This document shows, one piece after another, positions 5,708 to 14,700 of a stretch of DNA of 17,449 bases (position 1 is its first letter; each line of letters begins with the position of its first letter). The notes under the pieces are model-generated. The model did no database searches and was not told the origin of the DNA. It saw nothing but the letters and a program-made list of their open reading frames with translations. The translations under genes and the position numbers were made by a program. This DNA comes from JBEGQX01 sp041180805 (GTDB lineage Bacteria > Planctomycetota > Planctomycetia > Gemmatales > Gemmataceae): assembly GCA_041180805.1 (NCBI GenBank), contig JBEGQX010000286.1, positions 1 through 17,449 on the forward strand, written 5' to 3'.

Positions 5708-8233
5708 ATGTCCATTAGATTTTTTGTATTGGCGAATATTGCTTTGTTTGCATATACCCAGGCTTTTGCCGCTGACACCCAACCAGCGTCGAAAGCTGAT
5801 GCTGAGTTTAAAATTCCTCCTGTTTCTGAATTTACAAAGATTGAAATTTTCCCCAAAGAGGCAAAATTAAAAGGACTTGATGATGCCTTGCAAGTGGTCA
5901 TAACCGGTACCACAAAATCCGGGATGTTATTAGACCTGACCAGGGAATGCAAATACGAGACGGAAAATAAAACCGTTGCCCGGGTTTCCGGAACAGGAAA
6001 GCTTGTTCCGCTTGCAAACGGCGCAACTGAAATTAAGGCACTTTTTGGGGACAAAACTCTTTCGCTGAAAGTTTCTTCAGAAGATTGTGATAAAAATTTA
6101 CCGATCAATTTTGCCAATCAAATTGTTCCGATTTTCACAAAACTAAGTTGTAACTCCGGCGGTTGTCATGGTAAGGCCAGCGGGCAAAATGGCTTCAAGC
6201 TTTCCTTGTTAGGTTTTGATCCTGACTTGGATTACATTTCTCTTGTTGAGGAATCTCGCGGCAGAAGATTACTTCCTTCATCCCCTGAAAATAGCCTTTT
6301 ATTGACTAAAGCCGTAGGGTCAGCACCTCATGGTGGCGGCAAGAAGATGGATATTGATTCTGATGAATACAAACTGGTTCGAAGATGGATCAGTTCTGGC
6401 ATGCCATTAGGCAAACCAGAAGACCCAAAAGTGGTTCGGTTAAGTATTTTTCCTGAAAATCGTATTATGCCCAGGCAGGCACAACAACAATTCATTGCTT
6501 TTGCTCACTATTCAGATGGTTCCATCGAAGATATCACTCGCAGAGCCCAATATGAATCTAATGATCAGGATATCGCAACGGTGGATGCAAATGCACTAGT
6601 TCAAACACATGGAATGGCCGGAGAAGCTGCAATAATGGTTCGCTATGGAGAGTTTGTTAACACTTTCCGCGCGACAGTTCCTTTAAGCCAAAAACCCAAA
6701 GAATTTGCATTTAATGAGAACAACTTTGTTGACAAGCTTACTGTCGCAAAGTGGAGGCAGCTAGGATTGATGCCATCTGAACTTTGCTCTGATGATCAAT
6801 TTATTCGAAGGCTTTCCTTGGATCTAACGGGATCACTTCCGACGCCAACTCAGGTAAAGGCTTTTGTTGAAAGCAATAACCCCAACAAACGCAAGGAACT
6901 TGTTGAAAAGCTTTTGGATTCCTCAGAATACGCCTATTATTTTGCCTCCAAATGGGCTGATATTCTTCGGGTCAAACGGGGTGGCCAGCAAGACAAAATG
7001 AAGGGTACTTTTGCTTTTCATGGCTGGATCCGTGATGCCATGAAAAACGATATGCCTTATGACAATTTTGCCAGGGAAATTCTGACTGCAACAGGCGATG
7101 AATCCGAAACCCCTCCCACTGTTTGGTATAAAAGTTTAACCAACCCAGAACAGTATGTGGATGACACCGCACAAGTATTTTTGGGACAAAGGCTTGCATG
7201 CGCTCAATGCCATCACCATCCTTATGAAAAGTGGAGTCAGGATGATTACTGGGGCTTGGCGGCTTTCTTTGGGAAAATTGGCCGTAAGAGGATGGCTGTT
7301 CCTGGCCAGGCCGCCCAAAACGCTGAAACCCAAAGGCTGGTTGTTTATTCCACCAGAACAGGCTCAGTTACCAATAAAAGAACTAACAAACCGGCCGAAT
7401 ACAAACCCTTGGATGGTAAAGCCCTAACTATTGAAGAGGATGATGATCCACGGGTAAATCTGGCTGAATGGATGACTCAAAAATCCAATCCTTTCTTCGC
7501 AAAGGCTATCGCAAACCGATATTGGGCCCACTTTTTTACCCGTGGCATTGTTGACCCACTTGACGATATGAGGGTTACCAACCCACCTTCAAACCCAGAG
7601 TTACTTCAAGCTTTGGCTGATGATTTCGTAAAGAATGGATACAGCCTTAAGCAACTCATCAGGAATATTGTTAATTCTCGTACTTACCAGCTAAGTTCTG
7701 TTCCCAACGATTGGAACAAAAATGATAAACAGAATTACGCCCGTTATTACCCCAAACGCATGAGTGCTGAAGTACTTTTTGATGCGGTTTGCCAGGTAAC
7801 TGACAGCCCTGCAGGGTTTGGTGGACTTCCTGTGGATAAGTTTGCTCCAAAACGAGCAATCATGCTTCCGGATGAAGGATATTCAAGCTATTTTCTTGAT
7901 GTTTTTGGTAGGCCACAAAGAATTAGCGCTTGTGAATGCGAAAGGGTAAGCGAAGCCAATCTGGCCCAAGCTCTTCATCTTTTAAATTCCGATGAAATCC
8001 AAAATAAACTATCCAGAGCTAACGGAAGGGCAGATTTGCTGGCCAAAGACACACGCCCCGATTCTGAGAAAATTGATGAGATGTTTATGTGGGCATTTTC
8101 CCGAAAGCCCACGCCTCAGCAAAAAGAATCAGCTTTGGCCCATTTGACAAAGCATTCCATGAACAAAAAGCTGGCATACGAGAATATCCTTTGGGCTCTT
8201 CTCAACACCAAAGAGTTCATGTTTAACCAGTAA
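5708..8233 (+). CDS. Secreted DUF1549/DUF1553 protein with haem-like and Ig-like domains
   Basis: An 841-residue exported protein of the type abundant in planctomycetes, function not established. Residues 1-22 are a signal peptide ending AFA. Domains in order: an Ig-like (BIG2-type) segment ~40-125; a cytochrome-c-like segment ~135-235 with C148-NSGG-C153-H154, a CX4CH motif typical of this family rather than the usual CX2CH; a second Ig-like segment ~245-335; DUF1549 ~340-545, containing C498-AQ-C501-H502 followed by HHP; and DUF1553 ~590-835, with NRYWAHFFTRGIVDPLDDMR and a serine/asparagine-rich stretch after it. Haem attachment at either motif is possible but unproven. The start is supported by AGGAG at 5695-5699, eight bases before the ATG. 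These genes are commonly paired with a DUF1501 gene; none follows here, and the gene has its own terminator. Confidence 0.9.
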   Translation: MSIRFFVLANIALFAYTQAFAADTQPASKADAEFKIPPVSEFTKIEIFPKEAKLKGLDDALQVVITGTTKSGMLLDLTRECKYETENKTVARVSGTGKLVPLANGATEIKALFGDKTLSLKVSSEDCDKNLPINFANQIVPIFTKLSCNSGGCHGKASGQNGFKLSLLGFDPDLDYISLVEESRGRRLLPSSPENSLLLTKAVGSAPHGGGKKMDIDSDEYKLVRRWISSGMPLGKPEDPKVVRLSIFPENRIMPRQAQQQFIAFAHYSDGSIEDITRRAQYESNDQDIATVDANALVQTHGMAGEAAIMVRYGEFVNTFRATVPLSQKPKEFAFNENNFVDKLTVAKWRQLGLMPSELCSDDQFIRRLSLDLTGSLPTPTQVKAFVESNNPNKRKELVEKLLDSSEYAYYFASKWADILRVKRGGQQDKMKGTFAFHGWIRDAMKNDMPYDNFAREILTATGDESETPPTVWYKSLTNPEQYVDDTAQVFLGQRLACAQCHHHPYEKWSQDDYWGLAAFFGKIGRKRMAVPGQAAQNAETQRLVVYSTRTGSVTNKRTNKPAEYKPLDGKALTIEEDDDPRVNLAEWMTQKSNPFFAKAIANRYWAHFFTRGIVDPLDDMRVTNPPSNPELLQALADDFVKNGYSLKQLIRNIVNSRTYQLSSVPNDWNKNDKQNYARYYPKRMSAEVLFDAVCQVTDSPAGFGGLPVDKFAPKRAIMLPDEGYSSYFLDVFGRPQRISACECERVSEANLAQALHLLNSDEIQNKLSRANGRADLLAKDTRPDSEKIDEMFMWAFSRKPTPQQKESALAHLTKHSMNKKLAYENILWALLNTKEFMFNQ

Positions 8234-8255
8234 GCCTATTCTTTGCAATTCCCCC

Positions 8256-8288
8256 AAAGGCGAGGTTTTCACCTCGCCTTTTCTTTTT
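8256..8288 (+). terminator. Intrinsic terminator after the DUF1549/DUF1553 gene
   Basis: A perfect 11-bp stem, AAAGGCGAGGT (8256-8266) with ACCTCGCCTTT (8271-8281), has a TTTC loop and is followed by TCTTTTT. It starts 22 bases after the stop codon. Confidence 0.9.
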
Positions 8289-8391
8289 CCCATTCTGCCA
8301 ATGCTTTATTCTTTTGCTGTGGAATTACTTTTGATTTGAAGGTATAGAAACTTGGTTTTGTAAGTTAATTCCAAGCTGGCAAGGGATTTAG

Positions 8392-11300
8392 ATGCGGTTG
8401 AGGGTAATGCTATGTTTGCTCTTTTTGTTGTACGCTAACACAAACTGGGCATTTGGAAATCAGCAGGCTTTGTCACTTCTTCCCAACTACGAAGTGCACA
8501 TGGATTGGGATTTTGCAAGCCATAGTGTTGAGGTTGTTCAGAAAGCATCCTGGACCAATCATTCAAACAGCCCCATCAACAAAATCCAGCTTAACGCCCA
8601 TGCCCGCTACATAGTTCCGGCCAAAGATATAGCCATCATGGCTAAAACGCTTGAAATCCTTCGAATGACCCCAAGCGACTCTCTGGGAAGCAATCGAAGC
8701 GCCCTGGAATTAAAAAAACTATTTGTCATCACAATTAACGGCGAAAAAAAAGAATCCTCTTATTCTTTCACAGGGCAAACGAACACTACTCTGGAAATTC
8801 CATTGGAACGAGCTATTTTACCCGAAGAAAAAATTGAATTGGAATTGCATTTCCGAATGATTTTGCCTGAAAAACAAGGACGATGGGGCTACTGGAAAGA
8901 TGTGCATTTTCTGGTGAACTGGCTTCCAGTTTTCGCTTACCACGACCGAAAATGGAACCCGGCATCCCAAGACCCCAACCAAGGCTGGACAGCTACCCCA
9001 TTCATTCCCTGGCACCAACCCTTTCACAATGAGGCAGGTAATTACAAGGTAACCTTGAATATTCCTGAAGAAATGCAAGTCGCAAGCACAGGGCACAAAA
9101 TAGCTGAAAAACAAGGACACTCTGGCAGAAAAGTCCTAACCCTTGAGGCTCTGGGAGTAAGGGACTTCGCGATCATCTGCTCCAAAAAATTCAAGGAACA
9201 TGTATCCGAGGTTAATATCCCCGGTAGAGATACCCCTTTAAAAATAAGGGTTATGGCATTGGAGGAGCATGATTTTTATGCCCAAAAAATTGCCGGTATC
9301 GTGCGCGAATGCATGGTGGTGTACAGCCAGTGGTTTGGCCCGTACCCCTATAGGGAATTCACCATTGCGGAATCTTATTTTGGCTGGAATGGAAACGAAT
9401 GCGGATCGATGGTTATGGTGGATGAGCGTATTTTTTCCATGCCGGAATTCGCCCACAAGTATGCGGAATATCTAATCAGCCACGAGGTTTGCCATCAATG
9501 GTGGTACAATTTGGTGGGCACAGATGGCTATCGTGAAACCTGGATGGACGAAGCACTTGCTACTCATTTTAGCCACAAACTTCTTAATCATACCCGCGGT
9601 AAAAATAACGAACTTTTAGAATACCCGGCCCCATTGCGGTGGCTGCCCAATATTAGGCGGGAAGATTACCGAATGAGCGGTTTTTATGGGGCTATTGGCA
9701 GGGGTGACCATACCAGCATTCTTAAACCTATGGATGAATTTGGTCACGTCGTAAAGTTATTCAGCATGTGCTACGACAAGGGTGCCAAGGTCGTTGAAAT
9801 GATGGAATCCAGGCTAGGGGAAAAAGCTTTTCTGGATTTCATGAAGTCTATCAGGAACAAATACGAATATAGCATCCTTCATGTGGATGACTTCCAACAA
9901 GAACTTGAATCCTACACCCAAAGATCCTGGAAAGATTTTTTTGACAAATGGCTCAAGGGAACCGGGTTGTGTGACTGGAAAATAGAATCCGTAAAAGAAG
10001 ATGCGGAACCATCAGTCAGGCAGTCCATTTACTCGACAGTTGGTATTTCCACAAAAAACAAACAGGAAACCACAAAATGGACAATTTTAGTCAAACAAAA
10101 TGCTGATTACTCAGAGCCGACTTACCTCGGCTTCGCCTTCGAAGATCCCGAAAAATTTCCCATTCGAATTCCGATTTTCCCATCTGGTGGGAATTATGAC
10201 ATCGATTCTCCGGCTGCTACTGTCGAAAATATGGGAAATGAATTGATCAGGGTCCGTGTGGAACTTCCCGGCACTCCAAGCCAGATAGCAATCGATCCTG
10301 ACCTCGTCATACCTGATAGTGAACCATCCAATAACCTTTGGCATCAAAAGCCAAAATTCAGGTTTACCCCCCTTTATACTTTTATCGATGAAACATCTCT
10401 TACAAACGCTTATGACAGGTGGAACTTCATTTATGGCCCCTGGGCTTTTTTTAATAGCTATGACGACGTTTGGTACACTCGTTCCTCCATGTTTGGTGTG
10501 CGGGCAGGCGCCTACAAATCGCAACATTTCTCAGGGGGCCTTTACAGTGCCTACCGTACTGATTTCCGCGATTTTATAGTCGGGGCAGATGGTTTGATAA
10601 GCCATTGGCCAGATTCACCGTTCCAATTCGGGTTTAATGCAGAACAAAGATTGTACACATTTTACGATGGCAATAACCAAGCAACCCGGGCCTCAGTCTT
10701 TGGGAGATACATCTTTCTGGAAAATCCCAGCATGTACATGCTTCCATCGCACTTCATAGATGTATTCGGTTCGTTCCGGGATAATTTTCTTCCCGACCCC
10801 GTTCAAACGGTACCCGGAGCACAACGATTTCAAAATATCACCACTGGTGGGCTGCATTATCGAATTAATTACATGACCCCGTATTGGGATCCAGAAGGCG
10901 GCTTCCAATTTGATGTTGCTTATGAAGCCGGCACAGCCCTGCTAAATGAACGGGAAACCATGCAGCGAGTATGGACAGAGGCTTCCACTGTGAAATACCT
11001 TCCTGATATTTCAGGCTTGATTGACAGAATTCCAGGCGAGCATCCGTGGTTAAATCAATTTTCATATTGGTTTGCGGATACTCGAATAGCCTTAAGAGCA
11101 TTCGGTGGCACTTCCGTACCTTCTTATGGTCAATTTTTCACCATGGGCGGTGGTGAAATGTTTAGAGGCTTTGATTTGGCGCAAAGACAGGGTAACACTG
11201 CCTGGGTCGGTAGTATTGAACTCAGAATGCCAATTGTCAGAAGAACCGCAGTGGATGCGGTAGATCATTTATTTTCAGCAAAAAACACTTATCTTGCGGT

Positions 11301-11496
11301 ATTTTACGATGTTGGTGATGCATATGTAAACGGCCAAAGCTTGGGTTCAGTTGCGCATGGGGTTGGAGCGGGTATTCGCTGCGATGTAGCCTTTATGAGC
11401 TTTGTGGAAAGATTTATGATTCGTTTTGATGTTGCCCAAGCAATCCATCAAAATACCGGCACTCAATTCTGGTTTGGACTACAACAGCCCTTTTAG
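8392..11496 (+). CDS. M1-family zinc metallopeptidase fused to an Omp85/BamA-type outer-membrane barrel
   Basis: A 1034-residue envelope protein. Residues 1-21 are a signal peptide (hydrophobic LCLLFLLYA). Residues ~25-250 match the beta-rich N-terminal domain of M1 peptidases. The catalytic domain (~270-530) has the zinc site H364-EVC-H368 with the third ligand E387 exactly 18 residues on, and the catalytic tyrosine in YDKGAKVVEMM (Y461). The exopeptidase motif is altered: GNECGSMVMV, with E336 in place of the GAMEN glutamate. A short beta-rich linker (~540-645) leads to residues 656-1034. This 379-residue segment of alternating polar/aromatic strands has the Omp85 loop-6 signature FRGF (924-927) after a Gly-rich GGGEM, then IELRMPI, VFYDVGDAYV and a terminal Phe (FWFGLQQPF). 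I see no POTRA domain. AAGGGA lies five bases before the ATG. The peptidase assignment is strong; the barrel is inferred from motifs and length. Confidence 0.85.
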   Translation: MRLRVMLCLLFLLYANTNWAFGNQQALSLLPNYEVHMDWDFASHSVEVVQKASWTNHSNSPINKIQLNAHARYIVPAKDIAIMAKTLEILRMTPSDSLGSNRSALELKKLFVITINGEKKESSYSFTGQTNTTLEIPLERAILPEEKIELELHFRMILPEKQGRWGYWKDVHFLVNWLPVFAYHDRKWNPASQDPNQGWTATPFIPWHQPFHNEAGNYKVTLNIPEEMQVASTGHKIAEKQGHSGRKVLTLEALGVRDFAIICSKKFKEHVSEVNIPGRDTPLKIRVMALEEHDFYAQKIAGIVRECMVVYSQWFGPYPYREFTIAESYFGWNGNECGSMVMVDERIFSMPEFAHKYAEYLISHEVCHQWWYNLVGTDGYRETWMDEALATHFSHKLLNHTRGKNNELLEYPAPLRWLPNIRREDYRMSGFYGAIGRGDHTSILKPMDEFGHVVKLFSMCYDKGAKVVEMMESRLGEKAFLDFMKSIRNKYEYSILHVDDFQQELESYTQRSWKDFFDKWLKGTGLCDWKIESVKEDAEPSVRQSIYSTVGISTKNKQETTKWTILVKQNADYSEPTYLGFAFEDPEKFPIRIPIFPSGGNYDIDSPAATVENMGNELIRVRVELPGTPSQIAIDPDLVIPDSEPSNNLWHQKPKFRFTPLYTFIDETSLTNAYDRWNFIYGPWAFFNSYDDVWYTRSSMFGVRAGAYKSQHFSGGLYSAYRTDFRDFIVGADGLISHWPDSPFQFGFNAEQRLYTFYDGNNQATRASVFGRYIFLENPSMYMLPSHFIDVFGSFRDNFLPDPVQTVPGAQRFQNITTGGLHYRINYMTPYWDPEGGFQFDVAYEAGTALLNERETMQRVWTEASTVKYLPDISGLIDRIPGEHPWLNQFSYWFADTRIALRAFGGTSVPSYGQFFTMGGGEMFRGFDLAQRQGNTAWVGSIELRMPIVRRTAVDAVDHLFSAKNTYLAVFYDVGDAYVNGQSLGSVAHGVGAGIRCDVAFMSFVERFMIRFDVAQAIHQNTGTQFWFGLQQPF

Positions 11497-11788
11497 CCCA
11501 AATTGCCAAGTCGAGCCTCTCGGTTAATCACTCATCAAAACTTTAAGAAAACTCGCTTAGCTGGCCTTGATTCTTGAAAAAGGGATGGGTATGGTCCCGC
11601 CGTCTTGGGAATACTCTATTTTGAGCAAACCAAGAAGCTAACTGTGTTTGAGTTTGTGACTTACAAAGGAAACACCTGAACAGGATTGCACAATGGGAAT
11701 CATCCAAAGCTGGACTGGTCATTTTTCAACAAAAAGCACAAACTTCACAGATTCTTGGAATTCAAAAGATTTGGAAGGAAACCAAACC
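11497..11788. other. Noncoding stretch between metallopeptidase and secretin genes
   Basis: Apart from the weak promoter candidate, I see only small inverted repeats here, such as CGAG-CCT-CTCG just after 11510 and TCTTGG (11603-11608) with CCAAGA (11630-11635). None has a T tract. The last 96 bases are open in the secretin frame from an ATG at 11693, but I judge them untranslated leader (see the secretin entry). Confidence 0.5.
11567..11595 (+). promoter_or_regulatory. Candidate promoter for the secretin gene
   Basis: TTGATT (11567-11572, four of six) and TATGGT (11590-11595, four of six) are separated by exactly 17 bases in the noncoding stretch before the secretin. Both boxes are weak. 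No hairpin terminator is evident between the metallopeptidase stop at 11496 and this site, so read-through from upstream is also possible. Confidence 0.28.
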
Positions 11789-14700
11789 ATGAATAAGCAT
11801 AAATCCAATGGAGCCAAAATTGCTGTTTCAGGATCAACAACCAAAGAATGGATTGGAAAAATTGGTTTTCTTTCTTCCCTAAGCCTTGGAATTCTTGGAT
11901 TCTCCAACAGCATCCAGGCTGCTCAAGGAATTCATATTCTCAACGCTGTGTCTGTTGTAAGCCCTGGCATCCCTAACAAGGCTTCTGTTTCCCTTAACAA
12001 GGCCATTGAAAGCCATCGCAGGGGAAACTACGAGGAAGCAGAAAAACTATTCAAGGAAGTTGAGACTCTTCAAAAAGAATTGCTTCCTGCAGAACTCGAA
12101 GATTTCAAAAGGATTTACTCGGCCAATAAGGCAGCTTTGGAAGCAAGAAATACATCTTCTTCCACACTTGACCTTGCGGAAGACTTGGTAAGTAAGGGCC
12201 AATCGGCCGCAGCAGGCGATTTAACGAAGAAGATTGCTTTTGACGAACAATATTTAAAAGAAGCTGATAAAGCCAGATTCAGGAAGATTCAAGAAACCAT
12301 CAAGCAGAAATCCCAGGGAGTAACCGTAACCAGCGAACCAATATTGGTGGAACCCGTTGCAAAATCCGGTGGAAAGTCCCCAACCAATAAGGCGGAACAA
12401 CCAAACGTAAGCCATGTAAAGGCCTTAATGGCACAAGGGGATTTTGAGGCTGCTGAAAGCCTTATCGGTGAGTTGCCTTCCGGTTCTGCATCTGATCCGA
12501 ATTCACCTGCCAAACTTAAGCAGGAAATCGCCAGAATGAAACAGGATCCCAAGGCCTTGATGGCTTTGGCTCGCAAAGCGTACTCCAATATGGATCTGGA
12601 TGCCGCTGAAAACCTTGCCAAAATCGCGGAGAAAAATTCATATGCATGGACCTTCACTTTTGCCAGTGATTCCCCTGCGAAACTCCTAAAAGACATCCAG
12701 GTGGCTCGTGGCAAAACGGATAACACCGAAACCAAATCCGTGGTGGCAAAACTTGATACTCCCCCTTTGCCCATAGAACCAAAAACAGTTTCAAAAGCCT
12801 CCCAAAACTCCGATTCCTCAGGTTCTGAACCAAATAAGGGTGATAGTGCGGAGGTAACCAGAAGTCTGGTCAAGGAAGCCAGAAAGGCGCTTGCGGACGG
12901 CAATATTGAAAAAGCCCGCGAATTGACCGAACAAGCCCGTAACAAAAAGGCAGGTTTAAACTGGTGGGAAGACAACCCAGACCGTTTGCAGGCAGATATC
13001 TTGCGAGCACAGGCCAAAACAAAATCAACCACTGAAAGCTCCGCAAAAACAGAAGTTGTCAAGGAATCTGAGGATCCTAGGCAGCTATTGCGCCGTGGTC
13101 GAAAAATGTTGATGGAAAATAAACTGGATGAAGCAACCAGGCTTATGCTTAGGGCAAAAGCTGCGCCGGGCGCTAAATGGGGACTGTTTGAAGATAGCCC
13201 GGAAAAGCTTCGTGGTGAAATTGAGAAGGCCCAAGCAAAAAAAGATCGGGAAGAATCCGCCAAGATTCTTGCCGAAGCTCGAAAGCTTTACGACGATGGT
13301 GATTATGATGCTGCCACCAAAGCCGCATACAGAGCCCAACAATTGCATGGTCCTTATAATGTCTGGGATCTTGGTGACCGCCCCCAAAAGCTGGCAACCG
13401 AGATTGAGGCTGCAAAGCTTAAAGCCAGAAAAGATCCTTCCTTTGCCAAAAAGTCCGACAAGAAAAAAGATGGACCTTCAACAGACGCCACCAAGGTGGC
13501 CATGGCCCAGGCCACAATGCGTTCCGCCCGGGAAGCACTTTCCAATGGCAATTACGAAAAAGCCGCAGGACTTGCCTTCCAAGTCAAAGGTATGAATGTA
13601 AAACTTGAAGGTGAAACTCCTGAAACAATCTTGAAAGAAATAGAAAATAAACAAGGTGGCAAAATGGTTGCCGAGCAGGCACCCAAAATACAACCTTCCA
13701 CTTCACCTGAAGATAAGAGCAAAGCCATTGCCCTTATGGTTGAAGCAAAAACACTTGCCGCCACTGGCAATCTCGTCGGTGCCCGCCAGAAAGCGATGGA
13801 ATGCCAGAAACTTGGAGTAAATTTTGCTCCGGGTGAAGACAGCCCTGAACAAATGCTTGTTGAACTCAGTTCGCTGGCAAGAAACCAGGTTGATGAGTTG
13901 ATGGCAAAAGCTGGCAGGTCGATGAATGCTGAAGCCAGCACCGGTCTCCAAAATCTGGATGCCGCCCAAAAATACCTTGAGACTGCCAATTCACTTGCCA
14001 AATCCTTCGGCCAGGACACCAAGGCGATTGAATCCAAGCAAAATCAAATCAGCAAGACCAAGGGTACTGGAACCACCACCACAGTCTCCGCAACTGAATC
14101 TGCTGAATCCAATCAAGGTAAAGTACTGCTGGAAAAGGCGCGACTCGAATTACGATCTGGCCAGACTGTTACCGCCAGAAGACTTGCCATTGAGGCTTAT
14201 CAAGGCCCCTACGGCGTCAAGGAAGAAGCTTCCACAGTCCTTCGCTCCATTGATATTGAGGAAGTGAATCAGAAAACCCTGGAAGCCAGAAGAACTTTCG
14301 ATGCTGCCCTTTCAGCTTACAATCGCAAGGAATTTGACCAGGCTAAAAACCTGATCAGCGCAGTACTTGACAAGCAATTGGATAAGGATCGTCTGCAAAA
14401 ACTCAAGGAAATCATGCAGACTCCGGATATGCAACCAGGCGAAAGCAGCAAGATTTCCCTTGTAAAAGGAAATGATAACAAGGCCAAACCTGCCAACAAC
14501 ATTCCGGAATTGAACAAATCCGAGAACAAAACTGAAGGCAGCCAAGACCTTCTTGAAATGACAAACCAGATGCGCGAGGTCAAATTTGGCCAGATGCGCC
14601 AGCAAGGACTCGATCTACAACGGGATGCCATGGAAAAATTCCAGGCAGGGCAGACTGATGCCGCCATCGAGATGCTTACTGAATATCTAAGCGAACTTAA

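Noticed and set aside
8314..8348. Promoter TTGCTG...TATAGA before the metallopeptidase-barrel gene
   Set aside because: The spacing is 23 bases and both boxes are imperfect.
12289..13263. A 324-codon antisense open frame inside the secretin repeat region
   Set aside because: It mirrors the Ala/Lys/Glu-rich repeat codons, giving a Ser/Phe/Leu/Ala-rich low-complexity product without motifs or a Shine-Dalgarno sequence.
12416..14275. A DNA tandem repeat or minisatellite in the secretin gene
   Set aside because: The repetition is visible only in the protein. The units differ widely at the base level, so this is an old domain array and not a DNA repeat.
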